Of a stretch of DNA of 64,000 nucleotides, positions 56,524 through 64,000 are shown piece by piece. The stretch is from Brucella grignonensis (GTDB lineage: Bacteria > Pseudomonadota > Alphaproteobacteria > Rhizobiales > Rhizobiaceae). Location: positions 1-64,000 of the forward strand of contig NZ_NNRL01000161.1 of NCBI RefSeq assembly GCF_002252505.1. The letters are read 5' to 3'. Every line of letters starts with the position of its first letter. The stretch's first letter is position 1. Position numbers and translations under genes: made by a program. The notes under the pieces were generated by a model that saw only the letters and a program-made list of their open reading frames with translations, made no database searches and was not told the DNA's origin.

Positions 56524-56961
56524 ATGGACAGAAAAGCAACGGCGGTCTGGAAAGGTACACTCAAGGACGGCAAAGGCACGCTCAACACGCAAAGTGGGGC
56601 GTTGAAAGACTTGCCTTACGACTTCAAGGCGCGCTTTGAAGATGAAAGCGGGCGCGCTGGCACCAACCCGGAAGAACTGCTGGGTGCCGCGCATGCTGGC
56701 TGTTTCGCAATGCAGCTTTCAGCACTTCTGACCGAGCACGGCACACCAGCTGAGAAGCTGGAAGCCACTGCCACGGTAACGGTCGGCCCCGCATCAGGCG
56801 GCGGTTTCGCAATCTCACGCAGCGCGTTGACACTCAACGCCACCATACCCGGGATTTCCGCAGATGACTTTGCAAGTCTCGCCAGGAAAGCAAAGGAATC
56901 CTGTCCACTTTCGAAAGCACTTGGTGCAATCGAAGTAACACTGGATGCCAAGCTGGTCTGA
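56524..56961 (+). CDS. osmC: OsmC/Ohr-family peroxiredoxin
   Basis: A 145-residue organic hydroperoxide reductase. The two catalytic cysteines are in AAHAGCFAMQLSALL near 60 and ESCPLSKALG near 125. The N-terminus has TAVWKGTLKDGKGT typical of OsmC. ATG 56524 follows GAGGAG. It detoxifies organic peroxides with lipoyl thiols. A shared bidirectional terminator follows. Confidence 0.92.
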   Translation: MDRKATAVWKGTLKDGKGTLNTQSGALKDLPYDFKARFEDESGRAGTNPEELLGAAHAGCFAMQLSALLTEHGTPAEKLEATATVTVGPASGGGFAISRSALTLNATIPGISADDFASLARKAKESCPLSKALGAIEVTLDAKLV

Positions 56962-56973
56962 GCGATCAATATG

Positions 56974-57000
56974 AAAAAAGCGGGCCGTGCCCGCTTTTTC
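56974..57000. terminator. Bidirectional terminator, osmC/VOC gene
   Basis: AAAAAGCGGGC and GCCCGCTTTTT form a perfect stem around a CGT loop with T-runs on both strands. Confidence 0.88.
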
Positions 57001-57371
57001 TATTCCGGAAGGTGACAGACGGCCTCAATATTGTGCCCGTCAGGATCGGTTACAAAGGCCGCGTAATAATCCGGGTGATAATGCTCACGCAGACCGGGTT
57101 TGCCATTGTCGCGTCCGCCAGCAGCAAGTGCTGCCTCATAGAAGCGATTCACTTCGGAACGCGTTCCCGCCGAAAAGGCCACATGCAACACGCCTGCAAG
57201 CTTTGAGCCTTTTTGCTTACCGATCCAGAATTCCGGCTTGCCATTACGCCCGTAGCCGACCCAATCACCAAACTCCATCGCCCGCGTGATGCCCAACGGT
57301 GCCAAGGCCGCATCATAGAATGCGCGGGATTTTGGCATGCTTGAAATGTTGAAACCGATATGATCGAGCAT
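57000..57371 (-). CDS. VOC-superfamily protein
   Basis: A 123-residue glyoxalase/bleomycin-resistance/dioxygenase fold protein. The first strand LDHIGFNISSMPKSRAFYD carries the metal-binding His near residue 4, and DPDGHNIEAVCH near 113 carries the C-terminal Glu. The function is not assignable; it could be a lactoylglutathione lyase-like enzyme. It is convergent with osmC and 46 bp from the nucleotidyltransferase gene. Confidence 0.85.
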   Translation of the reverse strand: MLDHIGFNISSMPKSRAFYDAALAPLGITRAMEFGDWVGYGRNGKPEFWIGKQKGSKLAGVLHVAFSAGTRSEVNRFYEAALAAGGRDNGKPGLREHYHPDYYAAFVTDPDGHNIEAVCHLPE

Positions 57372-57417
57372 AGTTCACTCCGAACAAGAAAGCCGTTACA
57401 GTTTCTGTACAGTATTT

Positions 57418-58257
57418 CTATCTCAATGCATTTCTATCGCAATACAATGCATTCAACCAGTGTCTCCAGAAAGCATCTGCTCGCTCTCTGTTTTCCATCA
57501 CATCGTCATCGACTTTGGATTGCTGCGTAAGATTGTTTTCGGCACTAGACAGTTCCTTTTTCAGGAACGTCATGATCACATCCGAAACATTTCCCTGCCC
57601 CATCTCCCGGGTTTCCGCTTTGCGCTGCATTAAGCTTTCAAGCTCCACCGAAAGATCGTTGGAAAGATCCACTGCCCGGCATAGGGTTGGAAAATGCATT
57701 GGTGCAATTCTCTCACGCGGGTGCAAGCGTAGCCATTTCAGAGCCATGAGTGGACGCAGGGCGTAGAAAACCTTCTTGATCGCCACACCTTGGCCATCGC
57801 CGATTGACCTCTCGAACTGATTCCTAGCCAGATAAAAATAATGTCGAGCTATTCCATTTCGATCACAAACATCGTTGGCAAGAGACAGGAAGGCCGTCCT
57901 GAAATCTGGATTAACTTTATAGACAATGGGCGAAGTTAGCCATTCAACGATTACTGCGTTGCCCGCGAGCATCAATTTTAAGGCCTTCGATAATTCCCAA
58001 CCATTTACATCAATAATCGGCGTCAATGGTGTTTCAATCACATCCCTACGCGGAAATAACGTTAAAGTTTCATCAAAAGAACGTACAAAAACAAAACGAC
58101 AATCATAGTCACTATCAGGCGAAGGGAAACCCCAAGCGCGACTACCACTTTCAATCGCTAGTGCGACAACCGCTTTTTCATCGCTCTCTACAGCTGCGAG
58201 CCGCCTGTCAATTTCAATAACGGCCTCTGGATCAAAATTTTCAGGTAAACTACGCAT
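57418..58257 (-). CDS. RlaP-like nucleotidyltransferase
   Basis: A 279-residue protein with a polymerase-beta-type nucleotidyltransferase core, ESGSRAWGFPSPDSDYDCRF near 36-55, giving the GS...DxD pattern. It matches the RlaP family (predicted nucleotidyltransferases linked to RNA repair). The gene has lower G+C than its neighbours, especially 57850-58110, which suggests transfer. It lies between a VOC gene and the sdh operon, with no RNA ligase beside it. Confidence 0.8.
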   Translation of the reverse strand: MRSLPENFDPEAVIEIDRRLAAVESDEKAVVALAIESGSRAWGFPSPDSDYDCRFVFVRSFDETLTLFPRRDVIETPLTPIIDVNGWELSKALKLMLAGNAVIVEWLTSPIVYKVNPDFRTAFLSLANDVCDRNGIARHYFYLARNQFERSIGDGQGVAIKKVFYALRPLMALKWLRLHPRERIAPMHFPTLCRAVDLSNDLSVELESLMQRKAETREMGQGNVSDVIMTFLKKELSSAENNLTQQSKVDDDVMENRERADAFWRHWLNALYCDRNALR

Positions 58258-58271
58258 GCCCCAATCCCAAA

Positions 58272-58306
58272 ATTAAACCGGCTTCACTAAGTGAAGCCGG
58301 TTTAAT
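58272..58306. terminator. Perfect 17-bp hairpin after sdhB
   Basis: ATTAAACCGGCTTCACT and its exact reverse complement are separated by a single A. The GC-rich core with A/T flanks makes it a bidirectional terminator for sdhCDAB and possibly the nucleotidyltransferase promoter boundary. Confidence 0.85.
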
Positions 58307-58341
58307 AACAACATTTCGACCTGATAAGGCAATAACGATGA

Positions 58342-59121
58342 TTACACGCGGCGTTCGACCATCATCTTCTTGATCTCTGCAATCGCCTTCGCTGGGTTGA
58401 GACCCTTCGGGCAAGTCTGCGCGCAGTTCATGATCGTGTGGCAACGATACAGACGGAACGGATCTTCGAGGTTATCGAGACGTTCGCCCTTGGCTTCATC
58501 GCGGCTGTCGATCAGCCAGCGATAGGCCTGAAGCAGCACAGCTGGTCCAAGATAACGATCGCCGTTCCACCAGTAGCTTGGGCACGAGGTCGAGCAGCAG
58601 GCGCAGAGAATGCACTCGTAAAGACCATCCAGCTTCTGACGATCTTCATGGCTCTGCAGCCATTCCTTCTGCGGCTCAGGCGAAACCGTCTTGAGCCAAG
58701 GCTCGATCGAACGGTGCTGGGCGTAGAAGTTGCTGAGATCCGGCACAAGGTCCTTGACCACCGGCATATGCGGCAGCGGATAAACCTTGATGGGACCCTT
58801 GATCTCGTCCATGCCCTTGGTGCAGGCAAGCGTGTTGGCGCCATCAATGTTCATTGCGCAGGAACCGCAAATACCTTCACGGCACGAACGGCGCAGAGTC
58901 AGCGTCGGATCGATCTTGTTCTTGATGTAAAGAAGACCGTCGAGCACCATCGGGCCGCAATCGTCGCGGTCGATATAATAGGTATCGATGCTTGGATTTG
59001 CATCGTCATCCGGCGACCAGCGATAGATGCGGTACTCCGTTACATTCTTGGCACCATCTGGACGCGGCCAGGTTTTGCCTTCCTGCATACGGGAGTTTTT
59101 GGGAAGTGCGAGTTCAACCAT
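58342..59121 (-). CDS. sdhB: Succinate dehydrogenase iron-sulfur subunit
   Basis: A 259-residue subunit carrying three clusters. The 2Fe-2S cysteines are C80, C85, C88 and C100; the 4Fe-4S and 3Fe-4S clusters use C170, C173, C176, C180, C227, C233 and C237. It passes electrons from SdhA to ubiquinone. It is the last gene of the operon, 15 bp after sdhA, and is followed by a perfect hairpin terminator. Confidence 0.96.
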   Translation of the reverse strand: MVELALPKNSRMQEGKTWPRPDGAKNVTEYRIYRWSPDDDANPSIDTYYIDRDDCGPMVLDGLLYIKNKIDPTLTLRRSCREGICGSCAMNIDGANTLACTKGMDEIKGPIKVYPLPHMPVVKDLVPDLSNFYAQHRSIEPWLKTVSPEPQKEWLQSHEDRQKLDGLYECILCACCSTSCPSYWWNGDRYLGPAVLLQAYRWLIDSRDEAKGERLDNLEDPFRLYRCHTIMNCAQTCPKGLNPAKAIAEIKKMMVERRV

Positions 59122-59136
59122 TGCTCATTCCCTCGA

Positions 59137-60981
59137 TTAGTAAACGCGCTTTTTCGGCGCGATTTTGGCCAGGCTGATGCCACCTTCATCCTCGGTCGTC
59201 AGCGGATCGAGATGAACTGGGCGGTAATCAAGCTTCACTTCGCCATCTGGCGACAGCCATGAAAGGGTGTGTTTACGCCATTCGGCGTCATTACGGTCCG
59301 GGAAATCCTCATGTGCATGTGCACCACGGCTCTCGTGACGGGCTTCAGCCGAAACGACTGTCACCATCGCGTTTGCCATCAGGTTTTCCAGTTCCAGTGT
59401 CTCCACCAGATCGGAGTTCCAGATCATCGAGCGGTCACTGACCTTGATGTCCGGAAGTTCTTTCCAGATTGCCGACATGCGCTGAACGCCCTGCTTGAGC
59501 GATTCATCCGTACGGAACACGGCAGCGTCTTCCTGCATGGTGCGCTGCATCTTTTCGCGCAATTCTGCGGTCGGCGTCGAGCCGTTCGCATAACGAAGGC
59601 GATGGAAGCGATCCATGATCTTTTCAACGGCTTCTTCGTTGATGTCTGGGATTTTCGCGGCGCGGTCAATAACCTCGCCAGCGCGGATTGCAGCCGCACG
59701 GCCAAACACCACCAGATCGATCAGCGAGTTGGAGCCGAGACGGTTTGCACCATGCACGGAAGCACAACCTGCTTCACCCACAGCCATCAGTCCCGGCTGA
59801 ACGCGATCCGGGTCTTCCTTGGTCGGGTTCAGCACTTCACCCCAGTAATTGGTTGGAATGCCGCCCATATTGTAGTGAACAGTTGGCAGAACCGGTATCG
59901 GTTCCTTGGTCACATCGACGCCTGCGAAAATCTTGGCCGACTCGGAAATACCCGGCAGACGTTCATGCAGAACAGCCGGATCGAGATGGTCGAGATGCAG
60001 ATAGATATGGTCCTTATTCTTGCCAACGCCGCGACCAGCGCGGATTTCCATGGTCATGCAACGCGAAACCACGTCACGCGAAGCAAGGTCCTTGGCAGAA
60101 GGCGCATAACGCTCCATGAAGCGTTCGCCTTCGGAATTGACGAGATAACCGCCTTCACCGCGTGCGCCTTCGGTAATCAGACAGCCTGCGCCGTAAATGC
60201 CGGTTGGGTGGAACTGAACGAATTCCATGTCCTGAAGCGGTAACCCAGCGCGTGCAGCCATGCCGCCACCGTCACCAGTGCAGGTATGCGCGGAGGTTGC
60301 GGAGAAATACGAACGGCCATAGCCGCCCGTCGCCAGAACCACCATCTTGGCAGAAAAGCGATGGATCGTGCCGTCATCGAGGTTCCAGGCAACAACGCCC
60401 GTGCAGACGCCGTCAGTCATGATGAGATCAAGCGCGAAATATTCGATGAAGAACTGCGCGTTGTTCTTGAGCGACTGTCCGTAAAGCGTGTGCAGGATCG
60501 CGTGGCCGGTACGGTCCGCAGCAGCACAGGTGCGCTGAACCGGAGGGCCATCACCAAAGTTCTGCATATGGCCGCCGAATGGGCGCTGATAAATCTTGCC
60601 TTCTTCGGTACGCGAGAAAGGCACGCCGTAATGCTCCAGTTCGTAAACCGCAGCAGGTGCTTCACGCGCCAGATATTCCATGGCATCGGTGTCGCCGAGC
60701 CAGTCCGATCCCTTGACGGTATCGTACATATGCCACTGCCAGCTATCCGGACCCATATTCTTGAGCGACGCTGCGATACCGCCCTGCGCTGCAACCGTAT
60801 GGGAGCGCGTTGGGAAAACCTTGGTGATGCAGGCTGTCTTCAGGCCCTGTTCGGCCATGCCGAGCGTTGCACGTAAGCCCGCACCACCGGCCCCGACCAC
60901 GACAACATCAAACTTATGATCAACGAACTTGTAGTTCTTTTCGCCCGCAGCGCCGGCTGCATTGTTTTGTGCACTAGCCAT
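59137..60981 (-). CDS. sdhA: Succinate dehydrogenase flavoprotein subunit
   Basis: A 614-residue flavoprotein oxidising succinate to fumarate. The FAD motif GAGGAG is at 30-35 and the covalent-flavin histidine is H61 in [11 protein letters not shown]. The active-site segment [18 protein letters not shown] near 277 is intact. It lies 8 bp after sdhD, with sdhB following. Confidence 0.96.
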   Translation of the reverse strand: MASAQNNAAGAAGEKNYKFVDHKFDVVVVGAGGAGLRATLGMAEQGLKTACITKVFPTRSHTVAAQGGIAASLKNMGPDSWQWHMYDTVKGSDWLGDTDAMEYLAREAPAAVYELEHYGVPFSRTEEGKIYQRPFGGHMQNFGDGPPVQRTCAAADRTGHAILHTLYGQSLKNNAQFFIEYFALDLIMTDGVCTGVVAWNLDDGTIHRFSAKMVVLATGGYGRSYFSATSAHTCTGDGGGMAARAGLPLQDMEFVQFHPTGIYGAGCLITEGARGEGGYLVNSEGERFMERYAPSAKDLASRDVVSRCMTMEIRAGRGVGKNKDHIYLHLDHLDPAVLHERLPGISESAKIFAGVDVTKEPIPVLPTVHYNMGGIPTNYWGEVLNPTKEDPDRVQPGLMAVGEAGCASVHGANRLGSNSLIDLVVFGRAAAIRAGEVIDRAAKIPDINEEAVEKIMDRFHRLRYANGSTPTAELREKMQRTMQEDAAVFRTDESLKQGVQRMSAIWKELPDIKVSDRSMIWNSDLVETLELENLMANAMVTVVSAEARHESRGAHAHEDFPDRNDAEWRKHTLSWLSPDGEVKLDYRPVHLDPLTTEDEGGISLAKIAPKKRVY

Positions 60982-60988
60982 CGGGCTA

Positions 60989-61372
60989 TCAACCTCCGAA
61001 GCTCAGCTTGAGGATCGCGTAGACGCAAGCCACACCAACAAACACCGTGAAGAAGGTGTTGAGCATAACCAGCAGGACCTTCATGCCTTCACTGTGAATG
61101 TAATCTTCAATAATGACCTGCATGCCAAGACGCATGTGGTAGACGCCGGTCAGCACGAACAGCGCCATCACCAGAGCGGTGAACGGATGCGCCAGAACGG
61201 CTTTCACTTCCGCATAGCTTGCGCCATGAAGCGAAATGACCAGACCGATGAAAAACAGAACCAGCGGAACGAGTGCCACAGCACTCACACGCTGAAACCA
61301 GAAATGGCCGGTGCCTTCCTTGGCCGACCCCAGACCGCGAACCTTGCCGAGAGGTGTACGCATATCGTTCAT
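60989..61372 (-). CDS. sdhD: Succinate dehydrogenase membrane anchor subunit
   Basis: A 127-residue hydrophobic anchor with three helices (about 30-52, 65-85, 100-122) and the conserved [15 protein letters not shown] near 78-92. With SdhC it binds heme b and ubiquinone. ATG 61372 ([15 protein letters not shown]) is used; a longer reading to 61417 overlaps sdhC. Confidence 0.94.
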   Translation of the reverse strand: MNDMRTPLGKVRGLGSAKEGTGHFWFQRVSAVALVPLVLFFIGLVISLHGASYAEVKAVLAHPFTALVMALFVLTGVYHMRLGMQVIIEDYIHSEGMKVLLVMLNTFFTVFVGVACVYAILKLSFGG

Positions 61373-61385
61373 GTCAGAACTCCTT

Positions 61386-61784
61386 TCAGCGCACTGCGAA
61401 AGCAACAACCCAGACAAGGATCGTTGCAGGCAGTGAGAAGGCCAGCGTCAGCCAGGCAATCTTGCTGGCCGTGTGCTTTTCAAGTCCGGCGCCCATATCC
61501 CAGATGAAATGGCGTATGCCGCCAGCCAGATGGTGCAGCAACGCCCATGTGTAGCCGAACAACACGATATAGCCGATCCACGAACTGTAGACCCAGCTCA
61601 CGGTTTTGAAAGCATCTTCGCCGATTGCAGCAGCGATCAGCCATGCAGCAAGCAGAAGGGTTCCGAAATAAAGCGCGCCACCAGTGATACGATGGATGAT
61701 GGACATCGTCATCGTGATCTTCGGTCGATAAATCGACAGATGCGGCGACAAAGGACGCTGACGCGTAACGGTCGGTTGTGTCAT
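61386..61784 (-). CDS. sdhC: Succinate dehydrogenase cytochrome b556 subunit
   Basis: A 132-residue membrane subunit with RPLSPHLSIYRP near 10-21, the family signature, and a His pair at 84-85 that includes the heme ligand, followed by GGIRHFIWD. It leads the sdhCDAB operon. ATG 61784 (MTQPTVTRQRP) is used over a longer TTG-type start. The 357-bp gap upstream (61785-62141) has no clear gene. Confidence 0.95.
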   Translation of the reverse strand: MTQPTVTRQRPLSPHLSIYRPKITMTMSIIHRITGGALYFGTLLLAAWLIAAAIGEDAFKTVSWVYSSWIGYIVLFGYTWALLHHLAGGIRHFIWDMGAGLEKHTASKIAWLTLAFSLPATILVWVVAFAVR

Positions 61785-62141
61785 GGCTCTCGTGGGCTTC
61801 CCTGACGTTTCTACCCGCCTCACCATCAGCCAGTTTTCTTTGGCATAATGAAGCAGATGTGGGCTTGTAAAGAGCCCGGTTGGATGTCGCTCACAACGCA
61901 GGAAACAGAATTTTTCGATCCTGCGCCGGCACGACCCAGAAAATGTGGCTGGATCGTGTCGCACGACCCTATCTGGCGCTTTCTACTGCGCTTTTACCCT
62001 CTCGTCAAAGAAGCTTTTTCACGAAAAGACTAACAATTGGTCGCACCTTAGCGACACAATCGCGTGATTGCGGCATTCAAACGATTGAAGTCAGAGATTC
62101 CTAAAAACATGTGTAATTTCATCCACTTTTGCGGATGAAGC
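61785..62141. other. Intergenic region before sdhC
   Basis: A 357-bp region between the sdh operon and the GNAT gene (both read on the minus strand). A 61-codon ORF at 61848-62033 exists on the plus strand but has no good ribosome binding site. I see no RNA gene or repeat copy. It probably holds the sdh promoter. Confidence 0.4.
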
Positions 62142-62600
62142 CTAGTTGCCGAAGCGAATCACATAGCTCGACCAGTCAGCGGCGGTCGCGATCTGCTCAT
62201 AAAGCTTGCGGCCGTCTTCGGGTATGCGCGGCGCATTGAGCACCAGCTTCGACCAGCTGCGCTCCTCTGCCTTGTCGGCAAGCAAATCGATGAGCGCCTT
62301 GGCAATGCCTTTACCGCGATGATCGTGATGCACATAGATATGGTCCACCTGCCCTGCACGAAGACCGGATACCGGCTCCGGGAGGTCGTAGAAGATCACA
62401 AAGCCAACGAGGTCGCCGTCAACGCGAGCGCCCAGAATCTCGGTGGCACGGTCCTGCAGCAAATGCTCTGCATAAAACTCATCCGGACGACGCGGCGCAC
62501 CGCGCTTCAATGCCTGCGCATAGCTTGCAAGCAGCGGCGCGAACTCATGGGCATCGCGCAAATGAAGAAGCGCAATATCGACGGCATGATCTACGGTCAT
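62142..62600 (-). CDS. GNAT-family N-acetyltransferase
   Basis: A 152-residue acetyltransferase with the acetyl-CoA loop VHHDHRGKGIAKALI near 93-107 and LVGFVIFYDLPEP near 64. The acceptor is unknown. It is downstream of a hairpin-rich repeat on the minus strand and not clearly in an operon. Confidence 0.88.
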   Translation of the reverse strand: MTVDHAVDIALLHLRDAHEFAPLLASYAQALKRGAPRRPDEFYAEHLLQDRATEILGARVDGDLVGFVIFYDLPEPVSGLRAGQVDHIYVHHDHRGKGIAKALIDLLADKAEERSWSKLVLNAPRIPEDGRKLYEQIATAADWSSYVIRFGN

Positions 62601-62613
62601 GTGTAATCTTTCC

Positions 62614-62726
62614 CCAGAGCATATTACCGTCAGATGGGATCATCTGACGTCGTAAAAATGCGACCAAACAAACACACCAGAGCGACTGCCATGTCTTAAA
62701 GCGCATGCAGGCCGCCTTGGAAAACG
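62614..62726. repeat. Family A-type repeat with a 9-bp hairpin
   Basis: CAGAGCATATTACCGTCAGA begins the element. CGTCAGATG (62627-62635), GGAT and CATCTGACG (62640-62648) form a perfect hairpin. The right part is decayed. The form is common in Rhizobiales chromosomes. Confidence 0.55.
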
Positions 62727-62833
62727 GCTTCCCGAAATCGGGAATGTTTCAATTGTAGCCAGCACCGCCACCAAAGGTAAAGCTGTGTTGGAATAATTTC
62801 GTGGTTCTCGTGAAGACAACAGGTCGGCGCAGA

Positions 62834-64000
62834 TCAGCTCAGCCTGCGGCCATTGTTTAAGCCTCGAAACTCGACCACATTGTCATCGAGCATCATCGGC
62901 AGCGCTGTACGGACACAGTTACGGCCATTCTTCTTGGCTTCGTAAAGCGCGCCGTCTGCACGTTTGTAAACATCGGAAAAGAAGTCATCAAACTCCATTT
63001 CTGTGACACCAAAACTCACCGTGAAGCTCACATCACCCGCAACGCCGGGAAGCGTGATATCGGCACAGGCCAACCGCGCCCTCTCTGCAAACCGCCATGC
63101 CGACTGGATCGTATGGCCAGGGAGCAGGACTGCAAATTCCTCGCCGCCCATGCGCGCGGCAATCCCCCCCTTGGAGGCCGCCGAACGGCGCAATTCATCG
63201 GCAAAAGCCGCAATTACCCGATCACCAAGAGCGTGCCCATGGGTGTCATTGATCGACTTGAAATAATCGATATCGCAGACAATGAGCGACAGCGCCTGTC
63301 GCATACGCTTTGATTTATCAATCAAAACTTCCGCCCTGAACTCAAACCCACGCCTATTGAGAAGACTTGAAAGCTGATCGGTTTCCGAGCGAAGCGTCAC
63401 ATCGGAAATCAATTCGCCCATGAGGCTCAGCAAAAGCAGCAAGCCCCCTGCAACCGAAAGCCCGGCACCGATCGATTGCACCAACAACGCATAGTCTGTT
63501 CGAACATAGTCGTCTGGATTAACACCAACCCCGCCCACCAACGAGGCCAGGATTGGCTTGAGCAGAAAATGAATGGCGCCGATCGTGAACAGCCCCGCCA
63601 TCAGCCCATCAAGCACTCCCCAAGACCGCCCAAACGGACGGCTTTGGGCACGTGTGTTTGAACGCCCGCGCATCACAACCCAGACGGCAACCATCAATGT
63701 CAGGAAATAAGGCACCTGATACAGAATTTGGCCAATCATCTCACTGCGCGCAATGTCGTAAATGCCGTAGACCAGCGACAGTGATCCGATCAGAAGTCCC
63801 CCAAGCGGCCACCATGGAACAGGCGACGAATACATACGCGCAAGCCCGATTACCAGACAGGCCAGCGTCATGAAATAAGCGGCAAATGCCAGCATATAGC
63901 CAAGCTTTTGACTTGGGATCGATGGCATCAGCAGTTCTATGAGGAAGTAGAGCATCGCAAAAACGAAGCCCATGGCAAAAACCGGCGCAGCAGCATTGTC
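62834..64000 (-). CDS. GGDEF-domain diguanylate cyclase, 5' end cut by window
   Basis: 389 codons are visible and the frame stays open to the window edge, so the start is missing. The N-terminal part has about six to seven membrane helices (a 7TM-like sensor). The C-terminal GGDEF domain has CDIDYFKSINDTHGHALGD and the catalytic motif as GGEEF (RMGGEEFAVLLPG), an accepted active variant. It makes cyclic di-GMP from GTP. No EAL domain follows. Inner membrane. Confidence 0.9.
   Translation of the reverse strand, partial: DNAAAPVFAMGFVFAMLYFLIELLMPSIPSQKLGYMLAFAAYFMTLACLVIGLARMYSSPVPWWPLGGLLIGSLSLVYGIYDIARSEMIGQILYQVPYFLTLMVAVWVVMRGRSNTRAQSRPFGRSWGVLDGLMAGLFTIGAIHFLLKPILASLVGGVGVNPDDYVRTDYALLVQSIGAGLSVAGGLLLLLSLMGELISDVTLRSETDQLSSLLNRRGFEFRAEVLIDKSKRMRQALSLIVCDIDYFKSINDTHGHALGDRVIAAFADELRRSAASKGGIAARMGGEEFAVLLPGHTIQSAWRFAERARLACADITLPGVAGDVSFTVSFGVTEMEFDDFFSDVYKRADGALYEAKKNGRNCVRTALPMMLDDNVVEFRGLNNGRRLS

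Noticed and set aside
59269..60243. 324-codon plus-strand ORF inside sdhA
   Set aside because: Antisense shadow of sdhA.
61848..62033. 61-codon ORF upstream of sdhC
   Set aside because: No Shine-Dalgarno and no recognisable protein; I could not support it as a gene.

Overview
The window comes from an alphaproteobacterium of the Brucellaceae (Ochrobactrum/Brucella group). The evidence is the protein sequences themselves, the gene pairing of a CenR/OtpR-type regulator with a small cyclic-nucleotide-binding protein, CtrA-type boxes (TTAA-N7-TTAAC) in front of ftsE and ftsK, a low-complexity TIGR02302 protein beside lysA, and many short Rhizobiales-type palindromic repeats beginning AGAGC. It is dense chromosomal housekeeping DNA. 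I see no rRNA, tRNA, CRISPR array, prophage or intact insertion sequence.

Layout. 1-3.1 kb: the 5' end of etfB (minus strand), then a queC-queD-queE operon for the queuosine precursor preQ0, led by a preQ1-I type riboswitch, facing pduO and a HIG1-domain protein. 3.1-7.2 kb: an SDR, YihY, an EamA transporter, YaiI and a LysE exporter. 7.2-13.8 kb: tlpA, argH, an LptM-like lipoprotein, lysA and the TIGR02302 protein. 13.8-20.7 kb: hpt, a methyltransferase, a MITE-like element, hisC-tyrC, a DUF2125 protein, ChaC and an EamA/AraC divergent pair. 21.7-26.4 kb: yggT, ppa, then plsC, ydcF, ftsX and ftsE in one direction, with a CtrA box upstream of ftsE. 26.6-30.2 kb: a small lipoprotein, aqpZ, an MFS transporter and a TerB-like protein. 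30.3-38 kb: hemC-hemD-Mic60-like-hemY facing away from tsaD-gpsA-yciI-EVE. 38-43.5 kb: an ETF-beta lysine methyltransferase homologue, an EamA/MocR divergent pair, an NCS2 permease and an L,D-transpeptidase. 43.6-51 kb: cenR with its cyclic-nucleotide partner, an ABC-F ATPase with an overlapping upstream ORF, xthA, lolA and ftsK (CtrA box upstream). 51-58.3 kb: amtB under a sigma-54/NtrC-type promoter but without an adjacent glnK, tesB, a UbiH-family hydroxylase, a GT-C-like membrane protein, OsmC, a VOC protein and an RlaP-like nucleotidyltransferase in lower-GC DNA. 58.3-64 kb: sdhCDAB, a GNAT acetyltransferase and a GGDEF protein cut by the window edge.

The genes connect in several ways. 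EtfB (start of window) is the known substrate of the METTL20-type methyltransferase encoded at 38 kb. Cell-division genes ftsEX and ftsK each carry a full CtrA-type box about 85 bp upstream of their starts, tying them to the cell-cycle regulator. Heme synthesis genes share an operon with envelope-organising Mic60/HemY proteins. The most striking regulatory signals are the preQ1 riboswitch, the leader ORF of the ABC-F gene, and the sigma-54/NtrC arrangement at amtB. All calls are from reading the sequence; no database search was run.
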